From contig QZKU01000097.1 in assembly GCA_003598085.1 (NCBI GenBank), forward strand, positions 1 through 11,945: DNA of 11,945 nucleotides, in the 5' to 3' direction. The position numbers and the translations under genes were made by a program. The stretch is from Candidatus Abyssobacteria bacterium SURF_5. GTDB taxonomy: Bacteria; Abyssobacteria; SURF-5. Below, piece after piece: positions 1 through 6,457 of the stretch. The number at the start of each line of letters is the position of its first letter. The first letter of the stretch is position 1. The notes below the pieces were generated by a model, which worked only from the letters and a program-made list of their open reading frames with translations, made no database searches and was not told where the DNA came from.

Positions 1-1
1 G

Positions 2-85
2 GACTACTGGTCGAGCGGAAGCACGACCTATATCGTCCTTGCCGGCTTTACACCCGGATCGGGCGAAACGCCTCCGGAAGAGTGA
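2..85 (+). CDS. C-terminal end of an unidentified protein (partial, 5' end outside window)
   Basis: One frame is open from the window edge to a TGA at 83-85 and encodes the last 27 residues of a protein. The tail is rich in Ser, Thr, Gly and Pro and ends in two glutamates (GSGETPPEE). No domain or family can be recognised from so short a piece. A hairpin overlaps its stop codon and a 161-nt gap separates it from sat, so it probably belongs to a different transcription unit. The reading frame is chosen because it ends just before the hairpin. The other frames on this strand are less plausible but cannot be excluded. Confidence 0.35.
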   Translation, partial: DYWSSGSTTYIVLAGFTPGSGETPPEE

Positions 86-110
86 GAACCCTCTTCCCAA
101 AGGGTTTCTC
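84..110 (+). terminator. possible weak terminator hairpin after the upstream gene
   Basis: An imperfect inverted repeat starts in the stop codon of the upstream partial gene. GAGAA (84-88) pairs with TTCTC (106-110), and CCCT (89-92) pairs with AGGG (101-104), leaving one bulged T at 105 and an 8-nt loop. No T tract follows, so this is not a classical rho-independent terminator. It may be an attenuating structure or chance. A second small inverted repeat, GGCCC/GGGCC, lies at 119-138. Confidence 0.3.
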
Positions 111-246
111 CTGTACCCGGCCCAAGGATCAACGGGCCAAATCGGCTCTTGAAGGAGGTGGCTGGGATAAAACAGGTGAAAATAACCGGTGCAGTCCAAA
201 GAGAAGTTTTACTATACCTCAGGAAAGGAAAGGGGGGTAGCAGGTA

Positions 247-1476
247 ATGTCAAAATTAGTGAAGCCGCATGGGGCAGCCGAATTGAAGCCGCTTTTGCTT
301 TCGGGCAAGAAACTGGAAGAGGCGAAGAAGAAGGCTCAGTCGCTGCCGAAAATCGTCATGACCAGCCGCGAAACATCGGACCTGATCATGATGGGTATTG
401 GTGCGTTCACTCCGCTTGAAGGATTCATGACAAAGGCGGACTGGAAGGGCGTGTGCGCCGAATACATCATGGCGAACGGTGTGTTTTGGCCGATCCCGAT
501 TACACTCTCCGCGAGCAAGGAAGTGGCCGGGTCTTTGAAGGAAGGTTCGGAGGCGGCCTTAGTCGATGGCGAAACCAACGAGTTGATGGGCAGCATCAAG
601 ATCACGGAAAAGTACACGATCGACAAGGAGTACGAGTGCAAACAGGTGTTCCGCACAAACGACAAGGAGCACCCGGGCGTCGCGAAAGTGATGCAGCAGG
701 CCGAAACCAATCTTGCCGGTCCGGTGCACGTATTCAGCGAAAGCTATTATCCCAAAGAGTTCAAAGACGTCTATATGAGGCCGGCCGAAAGCCGGAAGAT
801 CTTTGAGCAAAAGGGATGGAATACCGTTGCCGCATTGCAGCTGCGCAACCCGATGCACCGCTCGCATGAGTACTTGGCGAAAATCGCCGTCGAAGTTTGC
901 GACGGGCTATTCATTCATCAACTTGTCGGCAAGCTGAAGGCGGGCGACATTCCAGCCGACGTGCGCGTGAAATGCATTGATGTACTCGTTGAAAACTACT
1001 TTGTCAAGGACACGGTGGTTCAGGGCGGCTATCCGATGGAGATGCGCTATGGCGGCCCGCGCGAGGCGTTGCTTCATGCCGTGTTCCGGCAGAACTACGG
1101 ATGCAGTCATTTGATCGTCGGCCGCGACCATGCCGGTGTCGGCGACTACTACGGCCCGTTCGACGCACAGAAGATATTCAACGAGATTCCCAAGGACGCC
1201 CTCGAGCTCAAACCGCTTAACATCGACTGGACATTCTATTGCCATAAGTGCCGCGGCATGGCCTCCATGAGGACCTGCCCGCACGGCAAAGAGGATCGTC
1301 TCCTGCTCAGCGGAACAATGCTTCGCAAAATGCTTTCTGAGGGAGGCGAAGTTCCTGCCGATTTCAGCCGGCCCGAAGTCCTCACCGTCTTGAAGGAATA
1401 CTACGCAGGTTTGACGGAAAAGGTTGAAATCAAGTTGCATGGAGCCGCCACCGGCGAAGCTGCCAAAAAGAAATAG
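247..1476 (+). CDS. sat: ATP sulfurylase (sulfate adenylyltransferase), dissimilatory type
   Basis: This enzyme makes APS and pyrophosphate from sulfate and ATP in the cytoplasm, the activation step of sulfate respiration. The 409-residue product has the usual length of prokaryotic homo-oligomeric Sat with no APS-kinase domain. The nucleotide-binding signature [13 protein letters not shown] lies at about residues 198-210, with H204 and H207 in the HxxH position. The second signature GRDHAG is at 292-297. A C332-x2-C335 ... C344-x-H346 cluster is a probable zinc site, as seen in bacterial and archaeal dissimilatory Sat. The ATG at 247 follows a purine-rich stretch (GGGGGG at 232-237) and matches the family N-terminus. 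aprB starts 133 nt downstream with no clear terminator between, so sat and aprBA are probably co-transcribed. Confidence 0.97.
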   Translation: MSKLVKPHGAAELKPLLLSGKKLEEAKKKAQSLPKIVMTSRETSDLIMMGIGAFTPLEGFMTKADWKGVCAEYIMANGVFWPIPITLSASKEVAGSLKEGSEAALVDGETNELMGSIKITEKYTIDKEYECKQVFRTNDKEHPGVAKVMQQAETNLAGPVHVFSESYYPKEFKDVYMRPAESRKIFEQKGWNTVAALQLRNPMHRSHEYLAKIAVEVCDGLFIHQLVGKLKAGDIPADVRVKCIDVLVENYFVKDTVVQGGYPMEMRYGGPREALLHAVFRQNYGCSHLIVGRDHAGVGDYYGPFDAQKIFNEIPKDALELKPLNIDWTFYCHKCRGMASMRTCPHGKEDRLLLSGTMLRKMLSEGGEVPADFSRPEVLTVLKEYYAGLTEKVEIKLHGAATGEAAKKK

Positions 1477-1533
1477 GATGAGAGAAAGGGTTTAGTTGCA
1501 GCATGTACTTATTCTCGGTGAAAGGAGGTATTC

Positions 1534-1560
1534 CGAAAAAAGAAATTATCCATTTTTTCG
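1534..1560 (+). repeat. AT-rich perfect inverted repeat between sat and aprB
   Basis: CGAAAAAA (1534-1541) and TTTTTTCG (1553-1560) are exact reverse complements around an 11-nt loop. The stem has only two G-C pairs, and no further T tract follows the right arm. It is therefore a weak hairpin at best. It could be a processing or attenuation element in the 133-nt sat-aprB gap, or chance in an A/T-rich stretch. Confidence 0.4.
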
Positions 1561-1596
1561 TAAATCGAAGTAGACAGAGGGTAACTAAAACGGCTT

Positions 1597-1602
1597 AAGG
1601 AG
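1597..1602 (+). promoter_or_regulatory. Shine-Dalgarno site of aprB
   Basis: AAGGAG lies 7 nt before the aprB ATG at 1610 and supports that start. It overlaps the stop codon (TAA, 1596-1598) of a short 31-codon open frame that begins at 1503. Confidence 0.8.
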
Positions 1603-1609
1603 TTAAACA

Positions 1610-2053
1610 ATGCCAAGCTATGTGAACCCGGAAAAATGCGACGGCTGCAAGGCATTGGACAAGACCGCGTGCCAGTACATCTGCCCGAACGACCTCATGG
1701 TGCTCAATAAGGACCTCATGAAGGCATACAATCGGGAACCCGAAATGTGCTGGGAATGCTACAACTGCGTGAAAATCTGCCCGACGCAAGCCGTCGAAGT
1801 CAGAGGGTACGCAGATTTCGTTCCCATGGGCGCAAACGTCACCCCAATGCGAAGCACTGAAGACATCATGTGGACCGTGAAGTTCCGGAGCGGCCAAATC
1901 AAACGCTTTAAATTCCCCATCCGCACCACACCGGAAGGCTCTGCCGTTCCGGATGGCGGCTGGAAAACGGGTACAGACGACCTGAGCAGCCCCATCCTGT
2001 TCACGGAACCGGCTTCGGGCGGCATGTCGGATTTGGCGAAGCTCAACAAATAA
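1610..2053 (+). CDS. aprB: adenylylsulfate (APS) reductase beta subunit, iron-sulfur protein
   Basis: AprB passes electrons from the Qmo complex to the FAD of AprA. The 147-residue product has two [4Fe-4S] cluster motifs. The first is C10-x2-C13-x7-C21-x3-C25, with the unusual longer spacing typical of AprB. The second is C47-x2-C50-x2-C53-x3-C57. W48, next to the second motif, matches the conserved tryptophan known to help electron transfer in Archaeoglobus AprB. From about residue 70 a cysteine-free tail of roughly 75 residues (ending SGGMSDLAKLNK) corresponds to the arm that wraps around AprA in known structures. The gene is 18 nt upstream of aprA, and the pair forms the heterodimer. Start and length are typical. 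Confidence 0.97.
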   Translation: MPSYVNPEKCDGCKALDKTACQYICPNDLMVLNKDLMKAYNREPEMCWECYNCVKICPTQAVEVRGYADFVPMGANVTPMRSTEDIMWTVKFRSGQIKRFKFPIRTTPEGSAVPDGGWKTGTDDLSSPILFTEPASGGMSDLAKLNK

Positions 2054-2065
2054 GGGGAGGAGGTG
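2054..2065 (+). promoter_or_regulatory. strong Shine-Dalgarno site for the GTG start of aprA
   Basis: A long purine run, GGGGAGGAGGTG, directly follows the aprB stop codon and ends 6 nt before the GTG at 2072. The near-perfect anti-SD complementarity probably offsets the weaker GTG start and helps keep AprA and AprB stoichiometric. Confidence 0.75.
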
Positions 2066-2071
2066 AGATAA

Positions 2072-3946
2072 GTGGCTGATTTTCAAAATGTAGAAATTAC
2101 TACCGATCTCTTGATATGCGGCGGCGGAATGGCGGCGTGCGGCGCTGCTGTTGAAGCTGCATATTGGGCAAAGAAAAGTGGCGTGAAAGTGACGCTGGTT
2201 GACAAGGCGGCGATGGACCGCAGCGGCGCTGTGGCCATGGGGCTTTCGGCCATCAACCAGTACGTGGGCCTGAAAGACGGCGAAAACACGCTGGAAGACT
2301 ACATCAAGTACGTTCGCAACGACCTCATGGGGATCACGCGCGAGGACTTGGTCGCCAGCATCGCCCGGCACGTGGATTCCACCGTGCATCTGTTCGAAAA
2401 GTGGGGGCTCCCCATTTGGAAAGATGCTGAAGGCAAGTACGTCCATGAAGGCCGCTGGCAGCTCATGATCAACGGCGAATCCTACAAAGTGCTCGTCGCA
2501 GAGGCTGCGAAAAATGCGCTCGGCATGGATAACATCTATGAGCGCGTGTTCATCGTCGAACCGTTGTTGGACGGTGATCGGATCGCCGGTGCTGTCGGTT
2601 TCAGCGTCCGCGAAAACAAATTCTATGTCTTCAAAGCAAAGGCCGTTCTGGCTGCCATGGGCGGCGCAGTGCACGTCTTCAAACCTCGCTCAGCGGGTGA
2701 AGGTCTGGGGCGCGCCTGGTATCCGCCGTGGAATTCGGGCTCCAGTCTGTATTTCACCGCTCGCGCCGGCGCTGAGCAGACCTGTCAGGAAGTGCGCTTC
2801 ATCCCGGTGCGCTTCAAGGACGGGTACGGTCCGGTCGGCGCCTGGTTCCTCCTGTTCAAATCCAGGGCCACCAACGCCATGGGCGGCGACTATATGGTCG
2901 AACGGAAACCGGAACTGCAGAATTGGCTGCCGTACGGCAACGTGAAGCCGGTCCCGGCGAATCTGAGAAATTATCTCGGTATGCTCGATATCATGGAAGG
3001 CAAAGGCCCCATCTACATGCGCACTGAAGAAGCCATTCAGAAGCTGGCCGAAGCCGAGCCTGATGAGAAGAAGAGAAAGAAGAAGCTGAAGGAACTTGAG
3101 AGCGAAGCGTGGGAAGACTTCCTCGACATGACCATTTCACAGGCCGTCCTATGGGCCGGCACAAATGTCCAGCCCGAAGAGAAGCCGTCGGAAATCGCGG
3201 CGTCCGAACCTTATTTCATCGGTTCGCATTCCGGCGCGTCCGGTGCGTGGGTCAGCGGCATGAAGGACCTCGCTCCGCCGGAGTACTTCTGGGGCTATGG
3301 CCACATGTCGACCGTGAAAGGGCTGTTCTGCGCGGGTGACGCATCCGGCGCCTCCAGCCACAAGTTCTCCTCCGGTTCCTGCACCGAAGGCCGAATTGCG
3401 GCGAAAGAAGCCATCCGCTTCATCGTCGAGAACAACACTCAGCCCAAAGTGGATGCGGCAGCGGTTGCCGCTCTGAAGGAAAGACTCCTGAAGCCGCTCG
3501 AAATCTTCCAGCAGTTCAAGGGAGCCTCGAGCGATCCCAATATCAATCCGAACTACATGAAGCCGAAGATGTTCATGTTCAGGCTTCAGAAGGTCATGGA
3601 CGAGTACGCTGGCGGTGTCACCGCGCAGTTCACTACCAACAAGAAGTCGTTGGAGCGGGCGCTTGAATTAATCGGTTACCTCAAAGAGGATTCCGATAAA
3701 CTCGCGGCCGAAGACCTGCACGAGTTGATGCGCTGCTGGGAAAACGTCCAGAGGCTGTGGCAGGCCGAAGTGCACGTCCGCAGCATGCTCTTCCGTGAAG
3801 AGACTCGCTGGCCCGGATACTACTTCCGGTCCGATTTCCCGAAGATGGACGAGCAAAACTGGAAGGTTTTCGTCAACGCGAAATGCGACCCGAAGACCGG
3901 CCAGTGGGAAATGGCAAAAAGACCCGTCATTTCCATCATCAGCTAG
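2072..3946 (+). CDS. aprA: adenylylsulfate (APS) reductase alpha subunit, FAD protein
   Basis: AprA is the catalytic flavoprotein that reduces APS to sulfite and AMP, using two electrons from AprB. The 624-residue product belongs to the fumarate reductase/succinate dehydrogenase flavoprotein superfamily and has normal length. The N-terminal Rossmann segment CGGGMAACGAAVEAA (about residues 16-30) binds FAD. The conserved block EVRFIPVRFKDGYGP contains R242 and R247, in the region of the arginine that contacts APS in known structures. GSHSG (384-388, with H386) corresponds to the active-site histidine region. The AGDASGASSHKFSSGS block (about 422-437) is the conserved flavoprotein C-terminal signature. 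A lysine/glutamate-rich helix (about 328-352) is a lineage-variable insertion. It starts with GTG behind a strong Shine-Dalgarno site and is followed at once by a strong terminator. Confidence 0.97.
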   Translation: MADFQNVEITTDLLICGGGMAACGAAVEAAYWAKKSGVKVTLVDKAAMDRSGAVAMGLSAINQYVGLKDGENTLEDYIKYVRNDLMGITREDLVASIARHVDSTVHLFEKWGLPIWKDAEGKYVHEGRWQLMINGESYKVLVAEAAKNALGMDNIYERVFIVEPLLDGDRIAGAVGFSVRENKFYVFKAKAVLAAMGGAVHVFKPRSAGEGLGRAWYPPWNSGSSLYFTARAGAEQTCQEVRFIPVRFKDGYGPVGAWFLLFKSRATNAMGGDYMVERKPELQNWLPYGNVKPVPANLRNYLGMLDIMEGKGPIYMRTEEAIQKLAEAEPDEKKRKKKLKELESEAWEDFLDMTISQAVLWAGTNVQPEEKPSEIAASEPYFIGSHSGASGAWVSGMKDLAPPEYFWGYGHMSTVKGLFCAGDASGASSHKFSSGSCTEGRIAAKEAIRFIVENNTQPKVDAAAVAALKERLLKPLEIFQQFKGASSDPNINPNYMKPKMFMFRLQKVMDEYAGGVTAQFTTNKKSLERALELIGYLKEDSDKLAAEDLHELMRCWENVQRLWQAEVHVRSMLFREETRWPGYYFRSDFPKMDEQNWKVFVNAKCDPKTGQWEMAKRPVISIIS

Positions 3947-3955
3947 AAAAACAAC

Positions 3956-3993
3956 TTCCTCCGGGCGCCCAGTGCGCCCGGAGGAACCTTTTT
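3956..3993 (+). terminator. strong rho-independent terminator after aprA
   Basis: TTCCTCCGGGCGC (3956-3968) and GCGCCCGGAGGAA (3974-3986) form a perfect 13-bp, GC-rich stem with a 5-nt loop (CCAGT). After CC comes a run of five T (3989-3993). It begins 10 nt after the aprA stop codon. It marks the end of a sat-aprBA unit and should strongly reduce read-through into the qmo block. Confidence 0.93.
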
Positions 3994-4064
3994 ACAGAAG
4001 TGCTTTTCGGCGGAGATTCTGCTCACCGCCGGTTGAACAAATGCAGGTAAGCATGGTGGTTCAA

Positions 4065-4367
4065 ATGAAAATTACCGAAACTCCATCCTGTCCACATTGC
4101 GGGTCTCAGATGAAGAGATGGCAGGTGCCGGACGCAGGCACGTGGGACGCGGAGTTTCACTATGTATGTTTCAATGACGACTGCCCCTACTTTGTCAGGG
4201 GGTGGAACTGGATGCAAGAGCGGTATAATGCTCGTGCCTCATATCGTCATTGCATCGATCCAACAACCGGCTGTTGCCGTCCGCTTCCCGTGTGGTCGGA
4301 ATCGGCCCTCAAGGATCGAATCGTTTTCGACAACCGAATCAATAGAGAAGTTCAGAAGTTTCCATGA
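4065..4367 (+). CDS. small zinc-ribbon protein of the apr-qmo locus
   Basis: The function is unknown. The 100-residue product has an N-terminal zinc-ribbon-like arrangement, C9-x2-C12 (CPHCGSQMK) and C35-x4-C40 (CFNDDCPYF), resembling the Ogr/Delta-like and related short zinc fingers. An aromatic stretch (FVRGWNWMQERYN, about 43-55) follows, then a tail with three more cysteines (C63, C70, C71). I recall similar small proteins near apr/qmo genes in sulfate reducers but could not check this. ATG codons at 4041, 4053 and 4065 are all in frame. I chose 4065 because the conserved-looking part begins there and GGTGG (4056-4060) precedes it; 4053, after AGGTAA, is a fair alternative. Its stop overlaps the ykgJ start (ATGA at 4364-4367), implying coupled translation. 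It could be a regulator or a metal/cofactor assembly factor. Confidence 0.75.
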   Translation: MKITETPSCPHCGSQMKRWQVPDAGTWDAEFHYVCFNDDCPYFVRGWNWMQERYNARASYRHCIDPTTGCCRPLPVWSESALKDRIVFDNRINREVQKFP

Positions 4368-5182
4368 AAGATTTTGAAGATATCAAAGAAGCCATTCTGA
4401 CTGATGCGCCTCGATTCAAAGAAACCGACAGGTTCAAATTCTCTTGCCACAGAGGAGTATCCTGCTTTACCGACTGCTGCGCCGACGTAAATATTTTCCT
4501 CACTCCCTACGACATCCTGCGGATGAAGAAGCGCCTCGGAATATCATCTGACGAATTCCTCTCGCGTTACACGCTGATTCCTTTCAATGAAAAACAGCAG
4601 GTGCCCGTGGTCGTGCTGAAAATGCTGGAAAATGAGAAGAAGCAATGCCCTTTCCTCTCGCCCGGCGGTTGTACGATCTACGAAGACCGGCCGTGGGCGT
4701 GCCGCATGTATCCGCTCGGCCTGGCGTCGCCGAAGGACAACGGCAATGGAGAAGAACAATTTTATTTTCTCATGCAGGAGGGGAATTGCTGCGGATTCAA
4801 AGAAGAAAAGGAATGGTCCGTCCGCCAATGGCTCGAGGACCAGGGTATTATCGAATATAACAAGATGGGAGAGTCTTTCAAGGCAATCGCGCTGCACGAG
4901 TACTTGCAACAAGGAAATCACCTCGATCCGGACAAGATGGAAATGTACCACATGGCGTGTTACAACCTGGACAAGTTCAGGCGGTTTGTCTTTGAAAGTC
5001 GTTTCCTGTCCTATTTTGATATAGATGCAGAACTTGCGGAGTCACTGCGAAACGATGATCTGCAACTAATGCAATTCGGTTTCCGCTGGCTCAGGTTTGC
5101 GCTGTTTAATGAACCCTCAATCAAGATCCGTGATGAAGTGCTCGCCATCCGGAAAATACAGTTGGGAAAACAAGCACAGTGA
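4364..5182 (+). CDS. YkgJ-family cysteine-cluster protein (CxxCxxCC-like metal-binding domain)
   Basis: The 272-residue product matches the YkgJ/UPF0153 pattern of putative zinc- or iron-chelating proteins. An N-terminal cluster C28-x5-C34-x3-C38-C39 is followed by C95, C103 and C113 in the hallmark setting CPFLSPGGCTIYEDRPWACRMYP, which I cite only by position (95-117). A further C142-C143 pair follows. Nine or so cysteines in the first 145 residues suggest a metal or Fe-S site. The C-terminal half (about 150-272) is charged and mostly helical-looking, without a recognised domain. No signal peptide or membrane segment is seen, so it is cytoplasmic. It overlaps the zinc-ribbon gene by 4 nt and ends 11 nt before qmoA, so it belongs to the qmo operon. 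A role in Apr or Qmo cofactor assembly is only an inference. Confidence 0.85.
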   Translation: MKDFEDIKEAILTDAPRFKETDRFKFSCHRGVSCFTDCCADVNIFLTPYDILRMKKRLGISSDEFLSRYTLIPFNEKQQVPVVVLKMLENEKKQCPFLSPGGCTIYEDRPWACRMYPLGLASPKDNGNGEEQFYFLMQEGNCCGFKEEKEWSVRQWLEDQGIIEYNKMGESFKAIALHEYLQQGNHLDPDKMEMYHMACYNLDKFRRFVFESRFLSYFDIDAELAESLRNDDLQLMQFGFRWLRFALFNEPSIKIRDEVLAIRKIQLGKQAQ

Positions 5183-5184
5183 AT

Positions 5185-5188
5185 GGAG
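5185..5188 (+). promoter_or_regulatory. Shine-Dalgarno site that decides the qmoA start
   Basis: GGAG lies 5 nt before the ATG at 5194. A GTG at 5179, in the same frame, overlaps the ykgJ stop (GTGA) but has only a poor site before it. Starting at 5194 also puts the FAD motif at the usual distance from the N-terminus. Confidence 0.7.
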
Positions 5189-5193
5189 ACGCT

Positions 5194-6450
5194 ATGAGTA
5201 CTAACGGCAAGATTCTCGTAATCGGCGGCGGCATCAGCGGCATTTCCGCGGCTGCCGACGCTGCTGAATTCGGCTACGATGTGGTGCTCGTCGAAAAAGA
5301 ACCCTGCCTCGGCGGCCGCGTCATACGAATGAATCAGTATTTCCCAAAACTGTGTCCGCCTTCTTGCGGCATGGAAATCAATGTGCGTAGAATCCGCCAG
5401 AACCCGAAGATCAAGGTCTACACCATGGCCGAGATCGAGAAGGTTTCCGGAGGTCCCGGAGATTATTCCGTCAGCATCCGCATTAGGCCGCGCTACGTGA
5501 CGGGGAAACAGCCGGTCGGCCAGGCCCATCTCGATGCCGTTACCACGGAAGTCCCAAACGATTTTAATTACGGCATGAACTCGACCAAGGCGCTGCATCT
5601 CCCGCATGAGACGGCGTTCCCGATGCTGCACGTGCTCGAGAGGAGCAAACTCGGCGCGGAAGAAGTCGAGAAGCTCATGGCCGCTTCGCCCGCCGGCGCG
5701 ATTGATCTCGACATGAAGGAAGAGGTCGTCGAAGAAAAGGTGGGCGCCATCATTATTGCCGCTGGTTGGCGCCCCTACGATGTCGCCAAACTGGATAACC
5801 TGGGCGCCGGCAAATACCCGAACGTAATCACCAACGTGATGATGGAAAGACTGGCATCCCACACCGGCCCGACCGGCGGGAAAATCACCCGCCCGTCCGA
5901 CGGGAAAGAGCCTGCCACCGTCGCCTTCGTCCAGTGCGCGGGCTCGCGCGACGAAAACCATCTGCCTTACTGCTCGGCGCTCTGCTGCATGGGCTCATTA
6001 AAGCAGGCCCGCTACGTACGGGAAAACCTGCCCGAAGCGAAGATTACCATTTTCTATATCGATATTCGCACGATCGGGCGGTTTGAAAAGTTCTACTACG
6101 ATCTGCTGGACGATCCCAATATCTCTTTCATCAAGGGGAAGGTGGCGAAGATAACCGAAGATGCGGCCACCGGAAATCCGATTGTTGAGGCCGAAGAAGT
6201 GATGCCGGGGGAAAAGCTGCGCGAGCAGTTCGACATGGTTGTCCTTGCAACGGGTGTCGTTCCGTCGACCGCCGACCTGAACATTCCAGGCCTCAAGCTT
6301 GAGAAAGATAGTGACGGTTTTGTCATAGACAGTCCGAATGGAAGCGGTATATTCGCCGCTGGATGTGCGAAAAGGCCCCTGGATGTATCCAGGTCTGTAA
6401 AAGACGCTACTGCGGCCGTGATGAAGGCTATCCAACTAATCAGGAGGTAA
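5194..6450 (+). CDS. qmoA: quinone-interacting membrane-bound oxidoreductase subunit A, HdrA-like flavoprotein
   Basis: QmoA is a soluble FAD subunit of the QmoABC complex, which links the menaquinone pool to APS reductase. The 418-residue product is HdrA-like. It has the FAD Rossmann motif GGGISG at 11-16, the block CLGGR (38-42), C54/C58 in CPPSCGMEIN, and the HdrA-type block with C248 (QCAGSRD) and C260, C264, C265 (YCSALCC). The C-terminal end GIFAAGCAKRPLDVSRSVKDA is the conserved FAD-domain close, named here in part. Unlike full HdrA it has no ferredoxin-type [4Fe-4S] motif pair, as expected for QmoA (known length about 410). It ends with tandem stops TAA TAG, and the qmoB Shine-Dalgarno site lies in its last codons. 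An alternative start at GTG 5179 would add five residues. Confidence 0.95.
   Translation: MSTNGKILVIGGGISGISAAADAAEFGYDVVLVEKEPCLGGRVIRMNQYFPKLCPPSCGMEINVRRIRQNPKIKVYTMAEIEKVSGGPGDYSVSIRIRPRYVTGKQPVGQAHLDAVTTEVPNDFNYGMNSTKALHLPHETAFPMLHVLERSKLGAEEVEKLMAASPAGAIDLDMKEEVVEEKVGAIIIAAGWRPYDVAKLDNLGAGKYPNVITNVMMERLASHTGPTGGKITRPSDGKEPATVAFVQCAGSRDENHLPYCSALCCMGSLKQARYVRENLPEAKITIFYIDIRTIGRFEKFYYDLLDDPNISFIKGKVAKITEDAATGNPIVEAEEVMPGEKLREQFDMVVLATGVVPSTADLNIPGLKLEKDSDGFVIDSPNGSGIFAAGCAKRPLDVSRSVKDATAAVMKAIQLIRR
6442..6447 (+). promoter_or_regulatory. Shine-Dalgarno site for the GTG start of qmoB
   Basis: AGGAGG sits in the final coding bases of qmoA, 10 nt before the GTG at 6458. It supports the GTG start and tight coupling of qmoA and qmoB translation. 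Confidence 0.75.
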
Positions 6451-6457
6451 TAGTCCC

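Noticed and set aside
119-138. Small inverted repeat GGCCC/GGGCC upstream of sat
   Set aside because: Five base pairs with a 10-nt loop are too little to call a regulatory structure.
149-218. A possible sat promoter (TTGAAG at 149, TATACC at 213)
   Set aside because: The spacing between usable -35 and -10 boxes is wrong for any pair, so no promoter is claimed for sat.
189-419. A 76-codon plus-strand frame starting before sat
   Set aside because: It overlaps the sat N-terminus in another frame and reads as low-complexity Gly/Glu/Arg sequence.
1595-2674. A 359-codon minus-strand frame opposite aprB and aprA
   Set aside because: It lies over two clear coding regions and has no domain signature, so it is a codon-bias shadow.
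3795-4064. An N-terminal extension of the zinc-ribbon protein back to 3795
   Set aside because: It would overlap the end of aprA and the strong terminator. The ATG codons at 4041-4065 are far more likely.
5179-5193. GTG at 5179 as the start of qmoA
   Set aside because: It overlaps the ykgJ stop as GTGA, but the ribosome binding site before it is poor. GGAG before ATG 5194 and the position of the FAD motif favour 5194.
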